From positions 1,488,001 to 1,552,000 of the forward strand of contig JACGCN010000008.1 of NCBI GenBank assembly GCA_014905825.1: a DNA stretch of 64,000 nt. The letters run 5' to 3'. Numbering within the stretch: the first letter of the stretch is position 1; each line of letters starts with the position of its first letter. The notes under the pieces are model-generated. The model saw only the letters and a program-made list of their open reading frames with translations. It was not told where the DNA came from and did not search any database. This document shows, piece after piece, positions 33,196-43,484 of the stretch. This DNA comes from Lyophyllum atratum (lineage: Eukaryota; Basidiomycota; Agaricomycetes; Agaricales; Lyophyllaceae). The translations under genes and the position numbers were made by a program.

Positions 33196-33694
33196 CGTTG
33201 TCCGCAAGATCAAAGATCTAGGCTGACAGGCTAAATTCCGAGATCTATTTATAGATTGAGGTTATACAAAAATCTCTGGGTGAGGATTTGAAAATCTATT
33301 TATAGATGTCCTCAAAAAAGCTTATTTTTGAAGAAGCATTGTCACGTGCCTCATGTGACTTCTTGTATGTACCGTGGTTTATGTAATGCAATGCTATCCA
33401 TTCAATTTGGGCTCGGAGGAATTAACAGTGAAGTCAATTTAAACCGCCGTAGGTGTAATCCATACATTGTTGCTAACAAGTGGCAGAACACAGAAAATAT
33501 GTTACCATATGTCGATTCCTATTTGTGAGATATGAACCTCGTCAAGCCTCATTCATCGGATAAGTAACCCTCAATTTCCCCTCTGGTTTCCAACACTACG
33601 TCGACATTAAATCGTGTTCGGGCTTGGCTTTATACCTAACAAGCAACGGAGGACAGAGGATATAAAAAAAGTTGTGGGATATACACCAGCCGCC
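33196..33694. other. AT-rich intergenic region with palindromic repeats and a degenerate duplicate
   Basis: The near-palindrome ATCTATTTATAGAT occurs at 33242 and 33294, the second inside a larger inverted repeat (TGAGGA...TCCTCA, about 33281-33315). A 3'-end motif copy (TGTACCGTGGTTTATGTAA) lies near 33368. Between about 33545 and 33630 is a degraded direct copy of the 3' end of the next (minus-strand) gene. Confidence 0.5.
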
Positions 33695-34126
33695 TCATTC
33701 ATCTGAATCCGAGAAATAACCCTCGATTTCCTCGGTTTCCAACACTACGTCGACGTTGTATTGTGGCCGGGACTGGCCTGCGGAGGGGGTGTGGAACCGC
33801 ACGCCCACATCGCCGATGCAAAATCTGAGCTCTTCAACTTCGCAACCACCCCCATCTGCAACTATCTGTGCCAAGACCATGGTCCATACTGAGGAGGCAT
33901 AAATGTCTACCCGCATCCAGTTGTCCATTCGCAGCAGTGTTATGAGCACGGTCGGCATGTGAACTTCATGAATCTGTATTTGCAATATCTTGCATCGTAT
34001 GTCGACATCCCATCCCTCAGGGCCTTCTACAATGTGGATGTCCGCCCTACCCCCTACTCCTTCCACTGTCTGTATTAGACGTGAGACTGAGAAAAAAAAA
34101 TTCAGTTCCGCAAGCTTTAATGTCAT
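33695..34126 (-). CDS. Hypothetical protein, 143 residues or longer
   Basis: This is one open minus-strand frame with a start at 34126 and a stop at 33695. The translation looks like a real beta-rich protein (ADIHIVEGPEGWDVDIRC, EVEELRFCIGDVGVRFH) ending in an acidic tail (EGYFSDSDE). I do not recognise the family. An upstream exon starting at about 34250 (MPTSIDALTVNTHPNG) would give a longer N-terminus, with intron 34136-34202, but the splice phase misses by one base, so either the start is at 34126 or the gene is damaged. A degraded copy of its 3' end lies just downstream, near 33545-33630. Confidence 0.4.
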   Translation of the reverse strand: MTLKLAELNFFFSVSRLIQTVEGVGGRADIHIVEGPEGWDVDIRCKILQIQIHEVHMPTVLITLLRMDNWMRVDIYASSVWTMVLAQIVADGGGCEVEELRFCIGDVGVRFHTPSAGQSRPQYNVDVVLETEEIEGYFSDSDE

Positions 34127-35735
34127 AATGACACGTCCGCTGTAAAATTCGACCCATTAATCATTGGCTTAGGCTGGTATTAGCGCCAAAACATAAACTT
34201 ACCACCGTTGGGATGTGTATTAACTGTGAGGGCATCAATGGATGTTGGCATTGCGTTCGATTGCGTGAAGTCCTGGCGCGGCTTGGGAGCCTGTTTGTTC
34301 CTGACGCCGGCTGATTTATATTATTGATGGAGTGCTCCGTTCACGATCCCTACTCTGTGAATGGGACTTCTTGTAGTCTGTACTGTTGATTATGTAACCC
34401 TCCAGCTCTCACAACATGATAGCCCCTGCGTGTCAGTCAATTTTGGAACTATCGATCCTATCCATGTTTTACCTCATCTTCCCGATATTCACATATTCTC
34501 GAAGGTGGCCTTTTACTGGTATGCCCCATCCACATATTCTCGAAGGCGGCCTTTTACTGGTATGCCCCGTCCCCTAATTTTCCTTCTGGACCGGGTAAGG
34601 CGCGCCAGGTTTCACTTTTGGACTCTTAAGCCAAATCTATATGTCAATGGTTGGCCATATATCGTTAAATTCATCCTCGTGCATCGTGATCTTTATGAGC
34701 TTCTGTGGATCCACTGGTTCATATGCATTTCCCTATACGTAAGTAACGTAAACACGCGTGGAAATGGCATCGTGTCCATCTAGTCGCCTTCCTTTATGTT
34801 TCAGGCGGCTGAGCCTGCTTCCCTCCATATAACTTTAAGTTCCTTTGAGTTGAAGCAACCGACGACAACCGGTTGCGCACGGTTCAGTCGTCGGTTGCAG
34901 GTCCCCTGTAAGTTTTGCAACCGGTCCGGGTTGCGGTTGCGGCCAAAATGGGCCAAAAACCGGACCGGACCGGACTTCGAAAGCCTAACTTTAACGTCTA
35001 AAAATCTCTTAGAAAATGTACAAACTAGTGTGTTTTAAGTCACACTGAGCGGCGCACTTGTCTGTACCTTATATTACATAGCTCTTCCGTTACCTAGCCT
35101 CTTCAAACTTCAGTTCTCCCGTTACCTAGCCCCTTCGATCTTCAATCTTTGCCTGACTTCCTCGTTAACACGTGTCTCTTCCTGGCCACCTTGTCGGTGC
35201 TGTATCCTTTTTTTGGTCATATTAATCTGCCTCGTGTGCCGATTTGTTTCCCTCCAGTGTCGCGTTTATAGAATCCAAGAATCCCGCAAAATTCCTTCTG
35301 GACCAGGTAAGGCACTCCAGGGTTCATTGTCTACCCTTATCACGGTGCTGTATCCTTTTTTTGGTCATATTAATCTGCCTCGTGTGCCGATTTGTTTCCT
35401 TCCAGTGACGCCTTTATAGAATCCAAGAATCCCGCAAAATTCCTTCTGGACCAGGTAAGGCACTCCAGGGTTCCAGGGTTCATTCTGTACACTTATCAGA
35501 TTCTGCACATTGACGGTTGGCCCTGACCCTTTGAATTCGTCCTCGTGTATGTTGTACTTATGGAAGTTCTGCGGATCTATTGCTGCCTACGCAGGAACTG
35601 TTTCGCGAGTAATCTTGGTCCTGCGTGGTAAAACCCCTATTTTCTTTCCCTTAAATTGCTGCCTGCTCCGCCTGCTCTTCCCCATATCCCCCAAGCACTT
35701 CTACTTCCCAGCCACTCTCCCATACGTGAAAACAA
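34127..35735. other. Repeat-rich intergenic region
   Basis: There are no convincing exons. It holds a 3'-end motif copy at about 34376; a short tandem duplication at 34491-34565 (CACATATTCTCGAAGG twice, period ~42); a GGTTGC/CCGGA-rich patch at 34860-34980; and a tandem duplication of about 146 bp (units starting near 35195 and 35341) sharing GCTGTATCCTTTTTTTGGTC and TTCCTTCTGGACCAGGTAAG. A related segment is also present near 34578. These look like degraded copies of gene-end sequences. Confidence 0.5.
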
Positions 35736-36306
35736 ATGCAGTCCAACGAAAGTAAGTTAATTGCTGGCTAGTATGACACATTATCTGATCCAGTCCAAGC
35801 AGACGACCCTGGTGCGACCGCCGGCCCTGTGGTAAATGTGGTAAAGGACAAACCGAAGGAAGTGGCTGCATCGAACGATGAGTCTAAGCCGTGAGCACAT
35901 ATCCATAATAACCGTCTTACGACATGCCTGACAATTCTCTGCAGCAGCGGGAACTCTCCGTCCGACCTAACCGCAGCCACCGACAGCTGCCTCTCTTCTC
36001 CTGACAGCAGCGATCTGGCTCAGACTGCATGCGCCGCAAACGATAGCGCTGGCAGCCCGGGCGTCGATAACCCTGCCAAGCGTGTCGCGCCCGGGACCAC
36101 CGTGGACTCCGTGGTACCCCTCGACCCCGGTGAGTTTTTAAATGGGGCCTTGCTGTCTGATGCTGAAAGTGCTTCCTTCAGTCACCCTCGCTATTTGGAA
36201 GCAGCATCTGGAGAAGGATGACGATGATGATTGTGGTTGCGAGTCCGAGTTTGGGCGGGATGATGACGGTGAAGTTCGCCACTACGGAGAGGACTGCCTG
36301 AACTGA
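35736..36306 (+). CDS. Small acidic hypothetical protein
   Basis: Four exons join in frame: 35736-35751, 35794-35890, 35945-36129 and 36182-36306, giving 140 residues. The product is low in hydrophobic residues. It has a Ser/Asp/Ala/Pro-rich middle and an acidic end (LEKDDDDDCGCESEFGRDDDGE) with a CGC pair. It is probably disordered; no domain is recognised. A clear 3'-end motif (TGTACCATTGATTATGTAAT) lies about 160 bp after the stop, supporting a transcribed gene. The first exon is only 16 bp, so the start is the weakest part of this model. Confidence 0.45.
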
Positions 36307-36818
36307 GTATGCAAGCTCATGGTCGTGGCTGTTGAAAAAACCGTACCCGATGCATTTGTTATGTGTAGCTAGCACAGTGCCTGTACTCTCTTTTTTTTCA
36401 TTCTTTTTCTTATTTCCTTTTTTCCCTTCGACAACACATCCCCCTTCTCCTCCCCTGTGCCGTTGTCTGTACCATTGATTATGTAATCACCAGAATTTCA
36501 ATGTTTGCCTATGTCTCCCCTGAACGTGCGTATCTGTCTGATCGTCAACTTCATGCTGAAACCATACTACTGATGGACTGCATGCTTATGAATTGTTGTA
36601 TTTATCGTTGCTTGTTTACTCTATCAGGTCTATCCGCGCGAACCGTGTACAAGGATAGTGCCATCAGGTATCCTAATTGCTAAATTGAGTAGGCTGCGGT
36701 CGCAGGATTCGCGTCCTTCTTGTAGGGGTCCGCTTACTCCACTTCGTGGGCTGACTCTTTCATTTAAGGCCCTCGTTCGTATCTTCTGCCTTTAGCACAA
36801 CAATAACGCTATCAGCCC
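36307..36818. other. Intergenic region with CT-rich tract and 3'-end motif
   Basis: It contains a long T/C-rich run (36388-36450), a 3'-end motif copy at about 36466 and no recognised exon. The last ~100 bp are the likely promoter of the gene at 36819. Confidence 0.45.
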
Positions 36819-37589
36819 ATGGCCTACCTATTACCTCCTCGCAGCGCCTCCCCCTTGACCGTCGAGGGTACATCCATCCTCAAGAACGTGCTGCTACCGC
36901 ACGCCGCTGTAAGACACGGAAGCTTGTCCTTTTTCTTGTCCTTTATTTTATTTGCTTACTCCTGACCTGCGTAGATCCCCACTTCTTGCATTGCGTGTGC
37001 AGGTGACCCATCCAGGAGTCCATGCAAACTGGAAGGCTGGGGAGTTGCCTGCAGGCGTTGCATTGCTCTTGGAGAAGCTCAAACCTGTAGCTATAGGCTG
37101 CCCGTGTCCGCGCGCAACGCACTTGCTGAAAGGGTGCGGGATGTCCATGACATTCCGTCGAGTATGTCGCTACACTCATTCTTGTTCTTCCTTAAACTTA
37201 TGCACTTTGCTCAAGGCCTGAAGGCTTTGTTAGATGCATTTATTAGAGTTGGTCGAGACCGCGCGGCTGCTGAAGTCCGGCTCGCGACCCATGGCTACGC
37301 TGAAGCACTTGCCCGGACCGAACTGTTCTTAGCCCGTGCATCCGACGAAGCTCTCTGTGCCGAGGTCATTCGAGTCCTCGATGATGATATGAACCACGGC
37401 AGCCGACTTCCTGCTGACTGTATCACGACACTTACGCAGGTACTCTACGAACCGTATATTGGCTGGCGTTCTCGAGAGACGCTGTTCAAACGGGGGGAAT
37501 ATTTGAAGGACTTGCTTAAAGAGATGGAGGATGAAGAAGGCGTGGCCGATGCAATGGTTGACAATGGCCTGGCGTATGAAAGCTTCTGA
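36819..37589 (+). CDS. Hypothetical protein, helical C-terminal half
   Basis: Three exons join in frame: 36819-36867, 37003-37161 and 37216-37589, giving 193 residues. The N-terminal part has several Cys (RSPCK, VACRRC, QTCSY). The C-terminal ~120 residues are charged and helical (FIRVGRDRAAAEVRL, RETLFKRGEYLKDLLKEMEDEE). I do not recognise the family. The first intron (135 bp) is longer than usual here, and an alternative donor at 36909 breaks the frame, so exon 1 is tentative; exon 3 is the most secure part. Confidence 0.4.
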
Positions 37590-38550
37590 TCCATTAAGCT
37601 GCCGTCCGGCTGCAATGCCCGCCATTTCCGTGATTAGGTGCGTAGAATCATACCGTTTCCATACACACGATACTTACCAGTTCATCTTCCTGCATTCTTG
37701 GACAGTGTGTGTATCAGAGATCGCAGTTATCTATAGCTTTATACGCTTAGCTACGGTTCCATCGCGCGTGTATGCCCCGGTTTCCCCAATAACATCCAAT
37801 CATTTTTACTCCAATGTACGGTTCTCCATGGGCGGTGCTATCCGGGTGCTTGTACAGGGCCCTTCTCCACCCGACTCTGCTGTCGTCACTTCTACTGTAG
37901 CCACCACAAGAACTTCCACCGCCAGGTGGCTTAGACACAGCGAGTATTTCGTCATAGGCCCGCCGTCATACGCTGCCGTCTCGACCTCCCCCGGAAGCCG
38001 CACTGGACTTCAACTTGGCCCAATCAGAACAGGAAGATGTCCCGCTTGCGACTACAAGCGACCTTTTGATCGGGACGAAGACAAGCAACTTTGTCATGCC
38101 GCTGACATCTGCCCCACCCAGAGCTTCTGACGTAGCAGGGTAATAGCGGGGTCCGTCGTTTTCTTCGGATACCCTCCTCCCTCTCGTCGCCTAGGGTTAG
38201 TTGCTAAGACAAGATTTATGCCTTAGACTGGCACCTTCCAGTGTAATACATTATTATGTTTGTGCAATGTCACGTGCCTTTGTAGTATGTACCGTCCATT
38301 ATGTAACTCTATCATTTCTCAGCCTCGGAACTTCAAGGATTGCCTACGTCACTATATATCGAACACGGGTCTCTGCCTGCTCGACTGTCAGTGAACTGAA
38401 CATTTATACATGAGTATTTATCGTTGCGTGTTCAATCTATAATTCCTGGTCGCTTAAAACGCGGGGAAGTAAACGCCTTGCCCTGAATATGTGTTGCGGG
38501 GCAGCCTATATCACGGGATGCATACACGTCTTATTTGTGTGATCGGAGTG
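37590..38550. other. Region with coding-like fragments and a 3'-end motif
   Basis: Frames between 37800 and 38145 give coding-like peptides (for example DFNLAQSEQEDVPLATTSD, ending near 38145), but no consistent exon chain could be built. A 3'-end motif copy (TGTACCGTCCATTATGTAAC) lies near 38287. This may be a decayed gene similar to the neighbouring small ones. Confidence 0.35.
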
Positions 38551-39640
38551 TTACTTTTCACTGTCTACTGCCATGTCGTTGATACGCTTTCTTACATCGT
38601 AAACCTCTGCGTCCTCCAGCGACCGGAGTTTCCTCTTGAGGGTTACCGTAACCTTAGAGCTGTTCGGTTCAAGTGCCTATTATCCGATTAATGGTGAGTG
38701 TTGACTTGACGATACCAGTTCTCACCTTCTTGCTCGTGAAATTTAAGCTTTTCGCTAGGAGTGTCATGGACCGTAGCACCACGATCATCCGGCTCCTGTT
38801 GGCCCCGGCCCTACCATCCGAGAGCGAAATGGCCTTGAATGACAGTTGGACCGCTACTATGTCTCCTATCCTGAAGGCTTGAGGTCCGATCCTCTCGTAT
38901 CTGCAAACAGTGAGCTAGGTTGTTAGTTCGGTATGGCGTTATAAAGAAAAAAACTGTAGCACCTTCGCTTTCCGTCTATGCCGCCTTTTCCCTCCGAGTA
39001 CTGTACCACATTATCTTCCGTCCGCACGTAACCTTTCTGAAGAAGGCTGTCCATTACGCCGAGAGGGTCGCTGTTTGTGTCGAATGGTATGTGATCCTGT
39101 TCGGTTCCGTCTTTGGCGTTCGTAACCAGCAAGTTTGCTATGTCCAGAACCTTGTCCTTTTCGCCTGCCAGTCCGTCTTTCCACTTTTCGAGCGTCCCTT
39201 CTTCAAATACTCGGTCAAACAGTTCCCACACGGCACCTGCAGCGGCGATAGCGTCTTGGAACTGGTCCGATCCAAGGCCTTCAAGACGGATGGATTGTTT
39301 CAAAAATCTTACTTTTGCTTTGTCCCTAAGTCGGTTGTTTCTACGTTAGTATCCTCACGCCTGTTGAATAATTCTCCAATGCTTACAGTTTCTTTATGCC
39401 CATCTTCAGTGGAGGGAGGTCCTTCTTCGTTATCGCTCCGTATACCGTGAAGACGCACTCTTCGTTTGTCGAGCAGCCTTTAGCGTCCGCGTAAACAAGT
39501 CCAAAGACTTTGTCTTTAACGATTTCTTTTATTCTTATGCCCTCGATCCACTCTGGATCCTGGAGCCTGCAATCAGATCGTCTGCCCTGTCACGTAAATT
39601 TGTCTTCTCACCTTAAGCAATTCATGGAGATGGGTTTCAT
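38551..39640 (-). CDS. Hypothetical protein with conserved GDIV-type beta domain; 5' end unresolved
   Basis: Minus-strand exons 39612-39640 (part), 39387-39559, 38963-39325, 38726-38900 and 38551-38676 join in frame, giving at least ~290 residues. Features in order: an acidic helical start (TEDETHLHELLKDPEWIEG); a region with CSTNEECVFTVYGAITKKD; a helical block (FLKQSIRLEGLGSDQFQDAI, then a charged helix); and a C-terminal beta-rich segment (GPQAFRIGDIVAVQLSFKAI, followed by RMIVVLRSMTLLAKS). The last pattern is one I associate with proteins encoded next to transposons in Agaricomycetes, but I cannot name the family. A coding-like frame at 40030-40290 on the same strand (RQLDRKAAKKEAGTHQREEK) may be an upstream exon, which would make the gene divergent from the one at 40404. 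A single-base problem near 39645 blocks a clean join. Confidence 0.55.
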
Positions 39641-40403
39641 CTTCCGTCTTACCCTCCTCCATCATACGTTCGATGGTCTCTTCTGTATGTTTTATGTTTA
39701 GTGGGTGAGTACCGGCCAAATTGTGTTATTCTTGCTCACTGGCTGAAGCTTTGTCGTAGCCTGATTCCATGTTCAACAAACTGGCAAGGGACTTGTTGTG
39801 AGAGTACAGTGGTAAGCTGGGCGTCTTTCCTATGGCCTGTGCTTAGGTCGCTCCTCGTACTTCTTTCCCACTCTGTCTCCCGTGTTCTTTGGACGGGACA
39901 TCCCCTAATCTGCACTCGTCATTGGTACATCTATTTTTGGTTGAATTAAATCTTGTTCCTGCCCCCAGCTAATCTGATTAGTACACTTTGTGCACCTATT
40001 TTCCTCTCCTGAAGGCTGGGCAGCTATCCGCGTATCCCTGACTGTGCTGGTCGATTGGATCCACCCCCACCTGAGTATGTACATGTGCTTATCGTGGCTT
40101 TCTGATACTTCTCTTCTCTTTGGTGCGTTCCTGCTTCTTTCTTGGCCGCCTTCCTGTCCAACTGTCGGCCCATTGCTGATGCTGTTTCTGCATCAGCGCT
40201 TTCTCCCTCGTGGCGGTCATGCTCCCATTGGACAACCCGGCCGTGCTCCTCCCTGAATTGCTGATTCCACAAACGATTCGCAATAGCTAAATACCGCGGA
40301 TTTTATCCTTCGCTCTGAAGGTTCTCTCCTTGGACTTGTCTGATTAACCCACATTTATAACGCTCTCTCCCCCTGTCACTCCCTCAAACTACCTCCCCCT
40401 ATC
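39641..40403. other. Possible upstream exons of the minus-strand gene and shared promoter region
   Basis: The minus-strand frame at 40030-40290 looks coding but could not be spliced with certainty to the exons below 39640. Between about 40300 and 40403 lies a compact intergenic stretch before the plus-strand ATG at 40404, with TTTATAAC near 40353 as a TATA-like box. A bidirectional promoter is a reasonable inference. Confidence 0.4.
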
Positions 40404-43109
40404 ATGCCTCCTCGCAAGGCCTCCAAAGCGTCCACTTCTACTCCACGTCCCCTTGTCGATCAGATGGATGGGCTATCCGACGACAATTTCACGGCGTATG
40501 TTTTTCCCGGCCTTCACTAAAATCCCTCCTTTCTCGCTAAACTATGGCTTGATCTTTTGTCGTCAGCATCTTCAGGTCTGCTCTCGCTGCTTCGTCTTCC
40601 GATGGGGCTACTCCCATTAGCCAGCCAGCAAGCCCTAGCAAGCGCAAGCAGGCGCCAGCTGAAGAACTGTAGGCACTTATATCGTACTTGTATCTGTTAC
40701 TCACTCATGCATTATTATTTTTATTTCATTCCTTGTCCAGGTCCCCTCCATCTACGCCGTCTCCCAAAAAGAAGCAGCTTTTAGCAACGACACCCGGCTC
40801 CGCCGTCATGTATGTGCTATCATCTATGTGTAGTCGTACCCCTCTCCTGCTCATTTTTTGTTCTCTTGGAACCAATCAGTCGAGCCATGGCGAGCCTTAC
40901 TGCTGAAGACTCACAGAGGTCTCCTGCGGCACGGACCCCGTGAGTTTGTGTTGATACTGCCCATCTCAACTTAGCTCGCTTATACACTATGTGTTTTAAA
41001 AGCCGTGCCCGGGTTCCGTCTGCTAAGGCCGCCGCCGCCTTAGCAGCTAAGTCCATCATAGCATTAGGTCCTAAATCCTCCTCATTAACACGTGTTGCGG
41101 TCAAGAAAGAGCCCTTCGATTTGGAGGCACGGGCCCTCAAGAACGAGCCTCAGCCCAAATCCAGGGCTATAGCGTCTTCCCCCATATCTCTCTCATCTGA
41201 CGATGACGATGATTTCCCACCTGTCTCCAAGTTCGTTTCACTTCTTCCATTTTCATTTCATTATATTGATTTATTAACTTAGGCTATCGCGTGCGCTCTT
41301 CGTCGACACTGAGGCAGTTGATGATATGGCTGACGACAACAGCGGTGGATCGCCCACCTACGAGGGCACCCAATCGTCTGGGTACCTTCTTGATGGGTTT
41401 GTGGTCCCGGACGCGGAGATTTGATGAGGCAGCGCATTCCGACAACTCAAACACCGCTCGTAAGCAGAGGTCCCTGAAGGTTAAAGGTGGACGTCGCATT
41501 CCTGAAACTCCATCACCACCGGTCACTCCTGCCCGCCGGGCAAATAAACTTGTGTTGTTAGACGAATCTGCCGACGAGGAGCAGGCCGCTCCAATCACTT
41601 CTAAGCTTCCGTTCATCAAGCCTGAACGTGGTTACTCTCGAGGACCGACCGACGAAGAGTAAGCCTTTTACATTCGCCTGTATCTTCTTGCCAACCTCAA
41701 TTTCCATGTGCTAACTGTATTTGCTTCTCGCAGTAATGATGGTTCAGAACTGGTTGCTACCGACTTGCCGGTTATGGACCTCAGTCTGCAAGACCCCCTT
41801 ATGAAGGGAGCTTACGACCACCTACCTCTTATAAAGTACGTATTATATGCTGTTCCCTTTTATGTTATCAGTGTACTCTTAAAGCTAGACTGTGTTACTC
41901 AATTCGGCTCTATCTTTTCAGGCAACGCGCTTTTATTGAGCCGTATGGGTATGATAAAGGCCTTGGCTCTGAACCGCGTAACACGATTCGCATTTCCGTT
42001 CTCCGCAATTACATGTCCCGCGAGAATCTAGAGTAAGTCTCGCCATTGCATCTTGGCTCGTGATTTTGTTCTAGCCTTCTCATCCTTTAACTTTACTGTT
42101 TCAGGTCACTTTTCCGGGCGCTGCTCTTCAACAGGCACGGAATCTATACGAATATGGCACGTGCCGACCCATCTGAACTATCGTCCTCTTATCGTCGCAT
42201 AACCTTGAAAAATGGTGGTGCCTACACCACCTGTGTTATGAACGGTGTCGTCTCAAGCTGTGATCTTGCTGGACCTGGTGTCTTGGCTGGATCAAGCAAT
42301 TTAGAGTCCGAGAAATTCCTCCAACACCGAATCAGTATTTTCCCGTTCCAGCAAGAAATTGTTCGAGACATTGCTGCCATCTTCCAGGTATTGCAGTTGC
42401 CCGCAACAGGCGTGAAAGGCACATACTCGAAGGGTGGCTTTGCCTTTGTCACCCGTGGCCAAGGAAAACGTGCAGCTTTGACTTATGGTCAGTCACTATT
42501 TTACTGCTTATTACCTCGTTCTAAAAATAAAAATAAACCTCTCCTCCTAGCAGGCGGCTATGGGGTCCCTAAGCAGCAACAGGGTCCAGACCTTTCGGCC
42601 TATAGCGAGCTGTTCGCGGCAGATGTGGTGCCCGTTGCCCCAAGTCTCGCTAGCAGCACTGCCGCGAAGTCAGTTTTGGATTACGACGATCCAGGTACGT
42701 CCATGCTTGATTGGACACTGAATCATTTTTAACTAATCTGGGCTGTAGTTCCGATTTACGACGGACGTGCTGAAACGGGACGGCCCTTCCGATTCAACCC
42801 TCAAGACTTCAGTGATCTTCCATCTTGGAGATCGTATATGAACAATCGTTCGGACTTGCCTGCACTGTCTGTGGTAAGTATTGGCTACTCCGCCAATTGG
42901 TACACCTTGGACCGGACAAATCCCACCGCTCAAAGGTCAGTCTCATCTACCTATATATCTTCTACGTCTGAATGCATCTTGTCAGGTATCTTTCCACCAA
43001 CGTCTTGTTTGTGATAGTCTTGAACACACCTTCCTCTCTGGTCACCGCTGGGGGCGGCAGTTCCGGTTCTGGTGGGAAGGTCGCTGGAAAGGGGAAGGCC
43101 AGGGCTTGA
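40404..43109 (+). CDS. Large unrecognised protein with disordered basic/acidic N-terminus and beta-rich C-terminus
   Basis: Thirteen exons: 40404-40495, 40567-40668, 40741-40809, 40880-40939, 41003-41230, 41283-41381, 41419-41658, 41734-41835, 41922-42032, 42105-42487, 42554-42694, 42749-42935 and 42986-43109. The product is 645 residues. Residues 1-300 are Ser/Pro/Lys-rich and disordered, with VKKEP (a SUMO-acceptor-like site) and PISLSSDDDDD (like a SUMO-interacting motif). Residues ~330-640 look folded: FIEPYGYDKGLGSEPRNTIR, ISIFPFQQEIVRDIA, then VPIYDGR, SVVSIGYSANWYTLD and RYLSTNVLFVIVLNTP, ending in a Gly/Ser/Lys tail. The family is not recognised. The join at 41381/41419 needs an unusually short 37-bp intron; read through, the sequence continues sensibly as GYLLDGFVVPDAE and then shifts frame, so a frameshift is the alternative. 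A nuclear role is inferred from composition. Confidence 0.6.
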
Positions 43110-43484
43110 ACATGTTCCGTGCTGTTGTTGTACCTCTGGGACGTGGTCGTTGGCTGATATCTTGCTCACAGTCTGTACTCTCGCCATGTAGCTTCATCGT
43201 GAAACTTGATAATGACCAGGTTCATGGTCAAATGCATTTGTTTTATTGCGCCGTTCCACCTAATACGAATATATATGCTCACCTGATATCCCGCTAACCC
43301 CTGGCGTAGGTCTGTACTATTGATTATGTAACACTTTTTGTGTCCCTGCGACTGCTGCATGTGAATTCAATGTCCGACCTGTTCGCTCTCAGATTTGTGT
43401 CTGTACCACGTATTATATAATCTTCACGTGATGTTTTAGTTGAGCAGGTTGTTGCGGTCAGCTGTTCAGGTTCTTCGTCCTACC
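43110..43484. other. Intergenic region with two 3'-end motif copies
   Basis: Motif copies TGTACTATTGATTATGTAAC (about 43314) and TGTACCACGTATTATATAAT (about 43404) lie between the 645-residue protein gene and the JmjC gene. They mark the likely transcript end of the former. The start codon of the JmjC gene follows at 43485. Confidence 0.5.
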
